Source of the DNA: Synergistaceae bacterium
GTDB taxonomy: Bacteria > Synergistota > Synergistia > Synergistales > Aminobacteriaceae
Length of the DNA: 49,039 nucleotides
NCBI GenBank assembly: GCA_031272035.1
Contig: JAISUO010000049.1
Span: 1 to 49,039 of the forward strand
Direction of reading: 5' to 3'
Part shown: in pieces, positions 7,990 to 15,395 of the stretch
Position numbering within the stretch: the first letter of the stretch is position 1
Layout of the letters: each line of letters starts with the position of its first letter
Notes under the pieces: model-generated
Seen by the model: the letters and a program-made list of their open reading frames with translations, nothing else
What the model was told of the DNA's origin: nothing
The model's database searches: none
Translations under genes and position numbers: made by a program

Positions 7990-9372
7990 ATGTTAATCGC
8001 AACATGGGTCATAGCGTTTTTGATCATGGTCGCTCTGGGCATTTACGCGGGCAACGTCATCAGCCAGTCCAACCAGTGGAGCGGCGCGGACAGAACATTG
8101 GGAGTGTGGGGGCTGGCCTGCATCTACGCGGCCTTCCAAATCGGCGGCGCCGCCATCGTGGGAGCGGCTCAGGACGGCTACAACTTCGGTCTGGCGGCCA
8201 TGTGGTACTCCCTGGGCACCGGCTCCTACTTCATCGTGGACGCGCTGTTCGCCGGAGGGCTCCGCGCCAAAATGACGGGCGACTCCGTCCCCGCCTTTCT
8301 CAGGCAGCATTTCAACAAAGGGCTGTCCCGTTTTTACGCCGTGATGTTCCTTCTCATGATGCTGTTCCTCATTCCCCTTCAGAGCAAATCCGTCGCCTCT
8401 TTGATTCAGGTCGTCATCCCCGAACTCGACGTCAGGATCTGCCTGGTCGTTTCCATCACCTTGGCTGCGGTTTATACCGGTTACGCCGGAATGAAGGGAG
8501 CGGAGGTCATCGGCAAGATCGTGTGTTTCTTCACTTACCTGCTCCTCATCGCGTTTGTCATTATGCACCTGAATAAATTTGGCGGCTACAGCGGTTTGGT
8601 CGCCAGCCTTCCGGAAGGGCACGGAAAAATATTCGCCGGACGCATGACGCCCGCCTACGTGGGAGCGCTTATTCTCGGCGGCGTCCTCAGTTCGTCTCTG
8701 TCCCAGGTGGTCCTCCAGCCCCTGCTGGCCGCCAGAAGCGACGGCGTTGCCCGCGCGGGGGCGTTGCTGGGCTACGTCATCAGCGCTCCGATTTGCATCA
8801 TCACCGGCATCATAGGCATGATGGCGGCCAAGCACAGCAATTTCAGCCTGGGGAATGGCGTCGGCGCTTTCGCATGGATCACCAAGGAACTCAGCCACCC
8901 TGCCGTTGCAGGTCTCTTCTTCGCGGTCACCACCATGATTATCGCGGCCACCATGGCCACCTTCATCATGTCCGCCGGGACGGTGGTGAAAGGCCTTTAT
9001 TTCGATCTCATCAACCCGAAGGCCACAGATAAGCAATTGCTGGCAGTGTCTCGATGGGGAACCATCCTGGCGGCCTACATCACCCTGATTCCCGCCATCC
9101 TTCTGCCCTCCAGCGCCATCAACGCGTTGTTCATGACCGTCCGGTACGCCTGCGGCTCGCCCTTCAGCTTCGCCATCATCGGTGGAACCTTCTGGAGCAG
9201 GGTCACCACGAAAGCCGCATCCTGGAGCGTCATCGCGAGCACCATCGTCGTCGCCGTCTGGCTTGTCATGGGACTCGACGGCAGGATTTCGGTGTTGTAT
9301 CCTTCCCTGGTGGTTTCCTTCGCGGTGGGCATCGCGGCCACTCTGATGGACTCGGGCAAGGCGAAGTCCTGA
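7990..9372 (+). CDS. sodium:solute symporter (SSS family)
   Basis: Secondary transporter of the solute:sodium symporter (PutP/PanF-like) family in the inner membrane. The 460 residues give about 12-13 hydrophobic segments in the LeuT-fold order. Typical SSS features are the GAAQDGYNFGLAAMWYSLG region after TM2, KMTGDSVPAFLRQHFN in the cytoplasmic loop, and the long helix GYAGMKGAEVIGKIVCFFTY. ATG 7990 follows TGAGGTGAT. It sits between the unknown 341-residue protein and the LarA-like protein, so it probably imports their substrate. Sequence alone does not name the substrate; carboxylates, proline and sugars are all possible in this family. Confidence 0.88.
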   Translation: MLIATWVIAFLIMVALGIYAGNVISQSNQWSGADRTLGVWGLACIYAAFQIGGAAIVGAAQDGYNFGLAAMWYSLGTGSYFIVDALFAGGLRAKMTGDSVPAFLRQHFNKGLSRFYAVMFLLMMLFLIPLQSKSVASLIQVVIPELDVRICLVVSITLAAVYTGYAGMKGAEVIGKIVCFFTYLLLIAFVIMHLNKFGGYSGLVASLPEGHGKIFAGRMTPAYVGALILGGVLSSSLSQVVLQPLLAARSDGVARAGALLGYVISAPICIITGIIGMMAAKHSNFSLGNGVGAFAWITKELSHPAVAGLFFAVTTMIIAATMATFIMSAGTVVKGLYFDLINPKATDKQLLAVSRWGTILAAYITLIPAILLPSSAINALFMTVRYACGSPFSFAIIGGTFWSRVTTKAASWSVIASTIVVAVWLVMGLDGRISVLYPSLVVSFAVGIAATLMDSGKAKS

Positions 9373-9394
9373 AGGATACTGAAGGAACGAAGGC

Positions 9395-10669
9395 ATGAAG
9401 TTCACTTTACAGCAAAATATGTGGCAGGGTTTCGAGCCGGTGGAGATCGAGCTGCCTGACGCCTGGGACGTGGAGTACCACGGCGTCAAAGCCGACTCCC
9501 TGCCCGCGCTTACAAAGGAGGAAATCCGGGCGAAAATCAACAGGCCCTTCGGCCTGCCGCCCCTTCGGGAGCTCGCCAGGGGCCGGCAAAAGGTCGCCAT
9601 CGTTTTCGACGATATTTCCCGTGGCACGCCCACGCAGATCCTGGCCGAAATCGTTCTGGAAGAGCTGCACGCGGCGGGCATTCAAAAGGAGCAGATCCGA
9701 TTCCTCTGCGCTTTGGGCATGCATGGGGCGCACAACAGGCGCGACTTCGTCTGCAAACTGGGCGAAGAAATCGTCAGCAGCTACGACGTCTACAACCATA
9801 ATTGCTACGAGAACAACCTGCAGATCGGCGTCACCAAACGCGGGATTCCCGTCCAAATCAACGCCGAGCTGATGGCCTGCGACCTGAAAATCGGTCTGGG
9901 CGCCATGCTTCCCCACATCTTCAACGCTTTCGGCGGCGGCGGCAAAATCCTGTTCCCCGGCATGGCTTCGGACGTGACCGTGAACGGAAACCACACGGCC
10001 ATCGTTTCGTTCATGCAAAAGAACAAAGTCTCCCTGGCGGACCTGCTGGGCGACCTGCGGGTGGACGCCATGCGCACGGAAGTGGAGGAAATGACCCGGA
10101 TGGTGGGGGAGTTCTTCAAGATCGACTGCCTCTTCAACACCCGCCAGGAGATCGTTGACGTATACTCCGGGGACGCCATTGAGGAATACTACGCGGCGGT
10201 TCCCAAGGCCCAGGAAATCTACGTTTCCAAACGGGCCAGGGACAAGCAGATCGTCATCGTCAACGCCAACGCCCGTTCCAACGAGGCCAACATCGCTCTC
10301 GCCCTGGCGTTTTTGGGCATTTCCAGAGAAACAGGCGGAGACATCGTGCTCATCGACCGAACCACCATGGGACAGATCGTTCACTATCTTTTCGGCATGT
10401 TCGGCGACGACGCCCCCGGCAGGCAGTACCGCAAGGTAGCCAAGCCCAGCGATTTCATCCGCCGCATCATCTGCTTCATGAACAGAGATTCCACCACGGC
10501 GCACATCCTGGGCAACATGGACAAGCAGGTCTACGTCAACTCCTGGGCGGAGGTCATGGAGCTGCTCAGGGATTACGGCCCGGGAACGAAGGTGTCGGTT
10601 CTGGCGGACGGCAGTATGCAGTATTTCGAGATCGACCCAAACCTGAAGCTGACCTCGGGCGCGGCCTGA
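9395..10669 (+). CDS. LarA-like protein (DUF2088, nickel-pincer racemase family)
   Basis: Homologue of the lactate racemase catalytic subunit LarA, a family that racemises or epimerises 2-hydroxy acids with the nickel-pincer cofactor NPN. The 424-residue length is normal. Family motifs are visible: FDDISRGTP (71-79, with R76), LCALGMHGAHN (H110), YNHNCYEN (H135), and DLKIGLGAMLPHIFNAFGGGGK (split across H174 and K184). The only lysine between GIPV (151-154) and PH (173-174) is K165, so the cofactor-tethering lysine of the Lactiplantibacillus enzyme may not be at its usual place. No larB, larC or larE lies in the window, so cofactor synthesis would be elsewhere. ATG 9395 follows GAAGGA. The substrate is unknown. 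Confidence 0.8.
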   Translation: MKFTLQQNMWQGFEPVEIELPDAWDVEYHGVKADSLPALTKEEIRAKINRPFGLPPLRELARGRQKVAIVFDDISRGTPTQILAEIVLEELHAAGIQKEQIRFLCALGMHGAHNRRDFVCKLGEEIVSSYDVYNHNCYENNLQIGVTKRGIPVQINAELMACDLKIGLGAMLPHIFNAFGGGGKILFPGMASDVTVNGNHTAIVSFMQKNKVSLADLLGDLRVDAMRTEVEEMTRMVGEFFKIDCLFNTRQEIVDVYSGDAIEEYYAAVPKAQEIYVSKRARDKQIVIVNANARSNEANIALALAFLGISRETGGDIVLIDRTTMGQIVHYLFGMFGDDAPGRQYRKVAKPSDFIRRIICFMNRDSTTAHILGNMDKQVYVNSWAEVMELLRDYGPGTKVSVLADGSMQYFEIDPNLKLTSGAA

Positions 10670-10703
10670 TCGAATCGCGGCGGAAAATCGGGAAGGGGCC
10701 ACG

Positions 10704-11090
10704 ATGGATAACGAGACCTATATCATCGCCCAGGCGGACAAACAGGTTCTCAAAATCAGCGGACTGTCCGTGAAAGGGCTGGACACGAGACGGCTGGAAG
10801 CCATTCTGAGCGAAAAGGTCGGAAGTGTCGTTCGGGTTATCGGAGTTACGGGAAGTTCTATCGAAATGGACATCTACGGCGTCCCCGACGAACAGGTTCT
10901 CAGGAACGAAAGAGGGTTTGTGGAAGCGCTTGCCCTTGCCGAGGGCATCACGATTTCCGACCTTACGGCTGTGACGGCTTCACGAAAAATTATTCCCGCT
11001 GACTTCGCCGACATGCCTCCTGACAGAGACGCCGCCTGCGCCGCGGAAAGATGGATGCCCCATAAAGAAGGACGCGTCGTAAAAAAATGA
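10704..11090 (+). CDS. uncharacterised 128-residue protein of the LarA/SSS operon
   Basis: Not recognised. A small soluble protein with beta-strand-like repeats in the first 60 residues (TYIIAQADKQVLKISGL, VGSVVRVIGVTGSSIEMDIYG), then a helical region (EQVLRNERGFVEALALAEG) and a Pro/Asp-rich tail ending in lysines. There is no membrane segment and only one Cys. ATG 10704 follows GGAAGGGG. It lies 34 bases after the LarA-like gene, and its stop overlaps the next ATG (ATGA at 11087-11090), so the two products are probably made in matching amounts. A binding or regulatory subunit is possible; there is no direct evidence. Confidence 0.72.
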   Translation: MDNETYIIAQADKQVLKISGLSVKGLDTRRLEAILSEKVGSVVRVIGVTGSSIEMDIYGVPDEQVLRNERGFVEALALAEGITISDLTAVTASRKIIPADFADMPPDRDAACAAERWMPHKEGRVVKK

Positions 11091-11596
11091 GAAACGTTTT
11101 GATCCTGCCCACGGGCGGTGAAATTCGGGACGGGACTGTTCTGGACACGGACAGTCCCGAACTCATGCGTCAGGTTCTCGCTGCGTACCCCCTGTGCCGG
11201 GTAATCCGGGCCTCCCCGCTTTCAGACGAGGAATCGGCCATTGCCGAGGCCGTGTTGGAAGGGCGCGACGGAGGAGCCGGGCTGGTTGTTCTGATCGGAG
11301 GAAGCGGCGGCGGACACCGGCACAGCAGCAGCCTGGGAAAAGATTACACACACTCGGCGCTGGAAAAAATCCTGGAAAATCCGGCGTCCAGAGCCATCTA
11401 CGGAAAGAATGGCCACCTGTGGAGCAGAATGCTCTGCGGCCGGCTGGGCGATACGGTCGTCATCAACGTGCCCGGCCCTTTCACAGAGGCTCAGGCGGCC
11501 TTCGCCGCTTTTCTCAAAAGCTGGCGGGACAGGCCCGGCGACTGCGCCGCCGCCTGCCTCGCCATGGCGGAAGCGGTGCTCGAACATTATGGATGA
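11087..11596 (+). CDS. MoCF-like (MoaB/MogA/MoeA-fold) protein
   Basis: A 169-residue protein that resembles the molybdopterin-binding MoCF fold. The N-terminus ILPTGGEIRDGTVLDTDSPE matches the T-G-x-E-I-x-x-G-x-x-x-D-x-N strand-loop, and LVVLIGGSGGGHRH followed by GKDYT matches the GG-S/T-G loop with its downstream Asp-x-Thr. The later part (GDTVVINVPG) also fits the fold. It is overlapped at both ends: the start by the upstream stop, and its stop by the next ATG (11589). In this operon it may bind a nucleotide-like cofactor or substrate rather than make molybdopterin, since no other molybdenum-cofactor gene is present. The family call is moderate and the role is inferred. Confidence 0.62.
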   Translation: MRNVLILPTGGEIRDGTVLDTDSPELMRQVLAAYPLCRVIRASPLSDEESAIAEAVLEGRDGGAGLVVLIGGSGGGHRHSSSLGKDYTHSALEKILENPASRAIYGKNGHLWSRMLCGRLGDTVVINVPGPFTEAQAAFAAFLKSWRDRPGDCAAACLAMAEAVLEHYG

Positions 11597-12173
11597 CACG
11601 GTCACAGGAGTGTTTTTTTGCGCGGGGATGATGGGGTCGTCCATTCCCTTCGCCGCCGGAGGCTTTTGTCAGTCGGGGACGGAACGGCTCTGTGAAGAGG
11701 AAATGAGGAGGCTGGAACATCTGAACCTTTCATCCTGCCGTGACCTCTTCCTTCTGGACAAAAAAGCCGCCGAAGCGGTGCAGGAACGCGCGAAGTCTTT
11801 CATATACGCGGTGGGGATCACCTTCCGCCATCCAGAAATCTGCGCCTCTACGGGAGGCGTGCTGGGCAACCCGAACCGGGAGGGTCGGTCTTCCGAGGGC
11901 ACGACGGAGGATATTGGAAACGGTTTCAGCATGTTCTCCCACCCCGGCGGCCCAGGCGTCGTCATTCGAGGGGACGCGGAAACGCTGGAACCGCTTGCCC
12001 GAATGAGCTTCAACGGACTGAAAGGCGGGAAAAAAGCCGAGATCGCGGAGGCCGTTTTAAGAGAAAATGCCGTAGAAGTCTATATGATCCTCACGGACGG
12101 AACGGGCCCTGACGCAGAAGGCATCCTCCGGATCAGAGCCGGCAGAAGGAACATCCGTTACAGGCTGCCCTGA
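11589..12173 (+). CDS. uncharacterised 194-residue protein, last gene of the LarA/SSS operon
   Basis: Not recognised. A soluble protein with several small-residue loops: FFCAGMMGSSIPFAAGGFCQ near the N-terminus, YAVGITFRHPEICASTGGVLG (about 72-92), MFSHPGGPGVVIRGD and VYMILTDGTGPDAEG. Three cysteines lie in or near the first two loops. No signal peptide is evident, although the first 20 residues are mildly hydrophobic. ATG 11589 overlaps the upstream gene by eight bases, indicating coupling. It closes the operon; the next gene is convergent at 12219. It might form a complex with the MoCF-like protein, as their stoichiometric coupling suggests. Confidence 0.72.
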   Translation: MDDTVTGVFFCAGMMGSSIPFAAGGFCQSGTERLCEEEMRRLEHLNLSSCRDLFLLDKKAAEAVQERAKSFIYAVGITFRHPEICASTGGVLGNPNREGRSSEGTTEDIGNGFSMFSHPGGPGVVIRGDAETLEPLARMSFNGLKGGKKAEIAEAVLRENAVEVYMILTDGTGPDAEGILRIRAGRRNIRYRLP

Positions 12174-12175
12174 GC

Positions 12176-12205
12176 TTCATGCTGTACTGGTTCATGCTGT
12201 ACTGG
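12176..12205. repeat. 15-bp perfect tandem duplication
   Basis: TTCATGCTGTACTGG occurs twice in direct succession between the convergent ends of the LarA/SSS operon and the M42 gene. There is no dyad symmetry or T-run; no terminator was seen in this 45-base gap. Confidence 0.85.
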
Positions 12206-12218
12206 AAAGAAAGTCTTC

Positions 12219-13178
12219 TTACGCCGTGCGAATGATCTCCGCGAGCACGTTTGCCACACCTTCCGCGTCGCGGAGGCAGATCATCTCGCCGGGAGAGAGA
12301 CGGCCTTTCGTGGGCAGGCCGATGGCGCACGCCGACGCGCCGGCGCGAAGCATGTGGCTTGCGGCAGTTTCGCGTCCGTCCGGTTTGTCGATGATCTCGC
12401 GCTGAAGCTCGACGCCCGCTCTCCTGGCGCAGGTCTCGACCCGCTCAACCGCATCCCGGGGGTATATCGCGCCCGTGTCCCGAAGGACGACGGACGGGCC
12501 GTGTCCGAACTTCGTCCTTCCAGCGTCGATGACGTCAATCGCGACGCCAATCTCGGGGGCGAGGGCCCCGGATGCCGCCCTGACGCCTCTGGCGTCCAGC
12601 TCTGCCTGCGCGGCGAAAACGAACGCCATATCGCCTCGGGCGCGCGTTTCTCCCGCCGCCATGACGAGCGCGGCGCACGCCGCCGCCGCCGCGCAGGAGG
12701 CCCCGATCACAATGCCGTCCCCCTCCGCGAACGCCGGAGGAAACGTGGCGGCATCCCCCGCCCTGACTCCGGAGGCGTGTTCAGGCGAGCCCATGTCGAT
12801 ATACAGATTCTTCATTTCTACGGAGGCGTCATAAGCGACGACGCCGCGCCCTCCGCCGCTGAAGCGGACCTGCGCGCCAACCAAAGCGTGGGGATCGAGT
12901 GTCCCTATCGGCATAAAACCGACCTTCCCCGTCCCGTCGGGGGTTTTCGCGATCAACGTCGGCGAGTCGAGAGGAGCGCAGATCATGATTTTTCTCCCCT
13001 TTTCCCCATTTCCCCCGGTTCCGCGGCGGCACACGATCAGGCTGCCAAGGGGGTCGAACGAAATTTCGTCCGCAAGGCCCTCCATCGCGCGGGCCAAAAC
13101 TTCCGCTCTCTCTTTTTGGTATCCCGTGGGCGCCGGAGCTTCCACGATGTTTTTGATTAACGCGAGCAGTTCCGTCAT
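12219..13178 (-). CDS. M42 aminopeptidase paralogue, probably inactive
   Basis: A 319-residue member of the M42 glutamyl-aminopeptidase family, third of three tandem copies. It keeps the fold pattern (YQKERAEVLARAMEGL; SFDPLGSLIVCRRG; GFMPIGTLDP), but the dinuclear metal site is eroded. Compared with the adjacent active-looking copies, AHTDEVG becomes APLDSPT (His lost), KAIDDRLG becomes VIGASCAAA (Asp lost), and VCEEVGLRG becomes AAQAELDARG (catalytic Glu lost, second Glu kept). Only one Asp ligand (IDVIDAG) and a downstream His remain plausible. It lies four bases after the preceding gene, so it is co-expressed; it may be a structural or regulatory subunit of a mixed M42 shell. It is also about 27 residues shorter than its neighbour. 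Confidence 0.78.
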   Translation of the reverse strand: MTELLALIKNIVEAPAPTGYQKERAEVLARAMEGLADEISFDPLGSLIVCRRGTGGNGEKGRKIMICAPLDSPTLIAKTPDGTGKVGFMPIGTLDPHALVGAQVRFSGGGRGVVAYDASVEMKNLYIDMGSPEHASGVRAGDAATFPPAFAEGDGIVIGASCAAAAACAALVMAAGETRARGDMAFVFAAQAELDARGVRAASGALAPEIGVAIDVIDAGRTKFGHGPSVVLRDTGAIYPRDAVERVETCARRAGVELQREIIDKPDGRETAASHMLRAGASACAIGLPTKGRLSPGEMICLRDAEGVANVLAEIIRTA

Positions 13179-13182
13179 ATCT

Positions 13183-14220
13183 TCACTTCCCCATTATGCG
13201 AATGAAAAGCCGCGTCAGGTCGAGCACGGCGACGGCGTCAGGCAGATACAGGACGTTGTTGGCGCTGTGAATGTAGCGGGTGGGCGCGGACACGCCGAAC
13301 GTAAGGGAGCCGCCGTTCCTCAGATGGATCGAGCCGGAGTCCGTGCCCCCTTTCGCCCCGTCGCGGGGCTGCCAGCGAATACCCTCGGCATCCGCCGCTT
13401 CCGTCATTCGCCGCAGAACATCCCGATCGTAAAACGTGGCGCGGTCCATCAGAGAAACCGCCGCGCCGCCTCTCTGATACGTCGGGCGGTTGTCGGAGGG
13501 AACGCCTGGCATGTCCGCCGCGCTCGTCCCCTCCAGGACAAGGGACACGTCGGGGCGGACCCGTTCCGTGAGCGCCGCCGCGCCGCGAAGCCCGACCTCC
13601 TCGCACACCGAGAACGCGAACCACGCGTCGAACGGCAGTTCTTCCCGGATGAGCGCAACCATCACGGCGCAGCCCAGACGGTCGTCGATGGCCTTCGCCT
13701 TGAAATAGTCCTCGCCGAACGGGCAGGGCTCGCTTTCAAAGGCGATCGGGTCGCCGACGTGGACGTGCCGGAGCGCCTCCGCCCTGTCCCTGGCGCCGAT
13801 ATCGACGAACAGCTCCTCTATGGAAGGGCAGAGGGTTTTCTTTTTTTCGTCCCACAGTTGGAACGCCTTGACGCCCACCACGCCGGGCAGGTTCTTCTCT
13901 CCGATCCGCACCCTTTGCCCCAGGATGACGCGGGGGTCGAGAGAGCCCACGGCGACGAATTTCAGCAACCCCTCGTCCGTGATTCGAAAGACGAGCCCCC
14001 CGACCTCGTCCGTGTGCGCGCAGATCATTAAACGCCGGGCCGGGCGCTCCGCTCCTTTTTTAAATACGATGAGGCTCCCCATCGCGTCGGTCGTCATCTC
14101 GTCGGCGTGGGGCGCGACCATCTCGCGGACGGCCGCACGCGCGCGATCCTCGTAGCCCGAAACGCCATCGACGGCGCACAGCGTCTGCATCAACGCGGTC
14201 AGTTCGGTTCGCGAGGTCAT
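13183..14220 (-). CDS. M42 family aminopeptidase
   Basis: Metallo-aminopeptidase of family M42 (glutamyl aminopeptidase/TET type), usually a 12-subunit cytosolic shell that trims peptides from the N-terminus. The 345-residue product has the full active site: H and D in ICAHTDEVGG, bridging D in KAIDDRLG, the Glu pair in VCEEVGLRG, the acid in LVLEGTSAAD and the downstream GGTDSGSIH with YIHSANN. I start at ATG 14220, which overlaps the stop of the upstream paralogue (ATGA), rather than at a start 57 codons earlier inside that gene. It acts downstream of the Dpp peptide importer in the same transcription direction. Confidence 0.9.
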   Translation of the reverse strand: MTSRTELTALMQTLCAVDGVSGYEDRARAAVREMVAPHADEMTTDAMGSLIVFKKGAERPARRLMICAHTDEVGGLVFRITDEGLLKFVAVGSLDPRVILGQRVRIGEKNLPGVVGVKAFQLWDEKKKTLCPSIEELFVDIGARDRAEALRHVHVGDPIAFESEPCPFGEDYFKAKAIDDRLGCAVMVALIREELPFDAWFAFSVCEEVGLRGAAALTERVRPDVSLVLEGTSAADMPGVPSDNRPTYQRGGAAVSLMDRATFYDRDVLRRMTEAADAEGIRWQPRDGAKGGTDSGSIHLRNGGSLTFGVSAPTRYIHSANNVLYLPDAVAVLDLTRLFIRIMGK

Positions 14221-15287
14221 GAGACGCGGCCTCCTTCTCCATTCAAACCCTGAAAGTCCAAACCGCGAAAGTCCCGACAGAAGGCGCATAACAGCTTTCC
14301 CAGCGCTTCCACGTCGTCCAGGCGGACCGTTTCGACGGGCATGTGCATATACCGGACCGGCAGAGAAACGACGACCGTCGCCGCGCCGCACGCCGCGATT
14401 TGCGCCGCCCAGGCGTCCGTCCGGCTGGTTCTCGGTATGGCTTCAAGCTGATAAGGGATGTTTTCCCGCTCGGTGACCGCGATCAACGCCTCCGCCATGC
14501 GCGGGGAGCTGTTCGCGCCGCGCCCGATCACCGGCCCGCCCCCCATCTCGTGTACCCGCTCATATTTCCCGGCGTCCGGCGTTCGCGCGTGACAGGCGTC
14601 CACCACGACGATATATTCGGGGCGTTCGCGCCTGACGACCTGCTCCGCGCCGTGCAACCCGGATTCCTCCCTCGTGACGCCTGCGACCGCGAGCTGACAC
14701 GGCAGTTCCACGCCCGCAAGCCCTTCGAGCGCGTGGAGAACGGCTGCGAGCCCCGCTCTGTTGTCCATCGCCGGGCCGGCGATCGTTCCGCCCAGAAGCT
14801 CCACCGGCCTCGTGTCGTATACGGCGAAGTCGCCCGGACGGATCAGTTCTCTCGCCTTTTCGCCGCTCATGCCGAGGTCCAGCGTCATATCCTCCGGGCG
14901 CGGCGCTTTCAGCTCGTCCCCGTCTTCCTGGAGGTGAGGGGGCAGCGCGCTCACGATGGCTTTGAGCGGGCCGTTTCGCGTCAGGATCGTCATTTCGTTC
15001 GAGAGCAGGATTCTGGCGTCGATGCCGATTGGCGAAAAACGGGCGAAGCCATCGTCCGTCACCTCCGTGACCATCAGGCCCGCCTGGTCGATGTGAACGT
15101 CGATCAGGAGCTTCGGCGCGCCCGTTCGGGAACTGCCGCGCATGGCCACGACGTTCCCGAATGGATCGACGGATACCGAGTCCGTCAGGGGGCGCAGCCT
15201 GGCCGCGAGATCGGCCGACACGGCGCCTTCGTCTCCCGAGACGCCGCGCAGAGACGACAGACGCATGATTTCACTTTTCAAATCCAT
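14217..15287 (-). CDS. M42 family aminopeptidase
   Basis: First of three tandem M42 genes, 356 residues. Metal ligands and catalytic residues are intact: IDVHIDQAG (H, D), PAMDNRAG (bridging D), TREESGLHG (catalytic Glu plus ligand), VVVDACHA (D) and RYMHMPVE (final His). The RTSRTDAW segment fits the family's substrate loop. I place the start at ATG 15287, preceded by GAGGTG; the longer reading from 15344 would begin inside the terminator hairpin. The next gene overlaps its stop by four bases. It should hydrolyse peptides brought in by the Dpp system just upstream. Confidence 0.9.
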   Translation of the reverse strand: MDLKSEIMRLSSLRGVSGDEGAVSADLAARLRPLTDSVSVDPFGNVVAMRGSSRTGAPKLLIDVHIDQAGLMVTEVTDDGFARFSPIGIDARILLSNEMTILTRNGPLKAIVSALPPHLQEDGDELKAPRPEDMTLDLGMSGEKARELIRPGDFAVYDTRPVELLGGTIAGPAMDNRAGLAAVLHALEGLAGVELPCQLAVAGVTREESGLHGAEQVVRRERPEYIVVVDACHARTPDAGKYERVHEMGGGPVIGRGANSSPRMAEALIAVTERENIPYQLEAIPRTSRTDAWAAQIAACGAATVVVSLPVRYMHMPVETVRLDDVEALGKLLCAFCRDFRGLDFQGLNGEGGRVS

Positions 15288-15344
15288 GAACACACCTCGC
15301 CTGCGGGAGACAGCCCGAGCCTTCCCGAGAGTCGTTCGTTTCAT

Positions 15345-15374
15345 AAAACGCGCCGCCGTTTCAGACGGCGCGCC
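15345..15374 (-). terminator. GC-rich hairpin between dppA and the M42 genes
   Basis: On the minus strand, GCCGT and ACGGC close a five-base loop, extended by an outer CGC/GCG pairing with one bulge, then TTTTAT. It lies 22 bases after the dppA stop and 58 before the first M42 start, so it may be a partial terminator that separates abundant dppA message from the peptidase genes. Confidence 0.65.
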
Positions 15375-15395
15375 CGCGAATATTTATAATGCGTC

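Noticed and set aside
7993-9681. Long antisense open frame opposite the SSS symporter
   Set aside because: It is a codon-bias shadow of a clear membrane-protein gene; low-complexity His/Gln/Asp composition and no ribosome site.
15288-15344. Upstream start for the first M42 gene
   Set aside because: The extension begins in the terminator hairpin and lacks a ribosome site; ATG 15287 has GAGGTG upstream.
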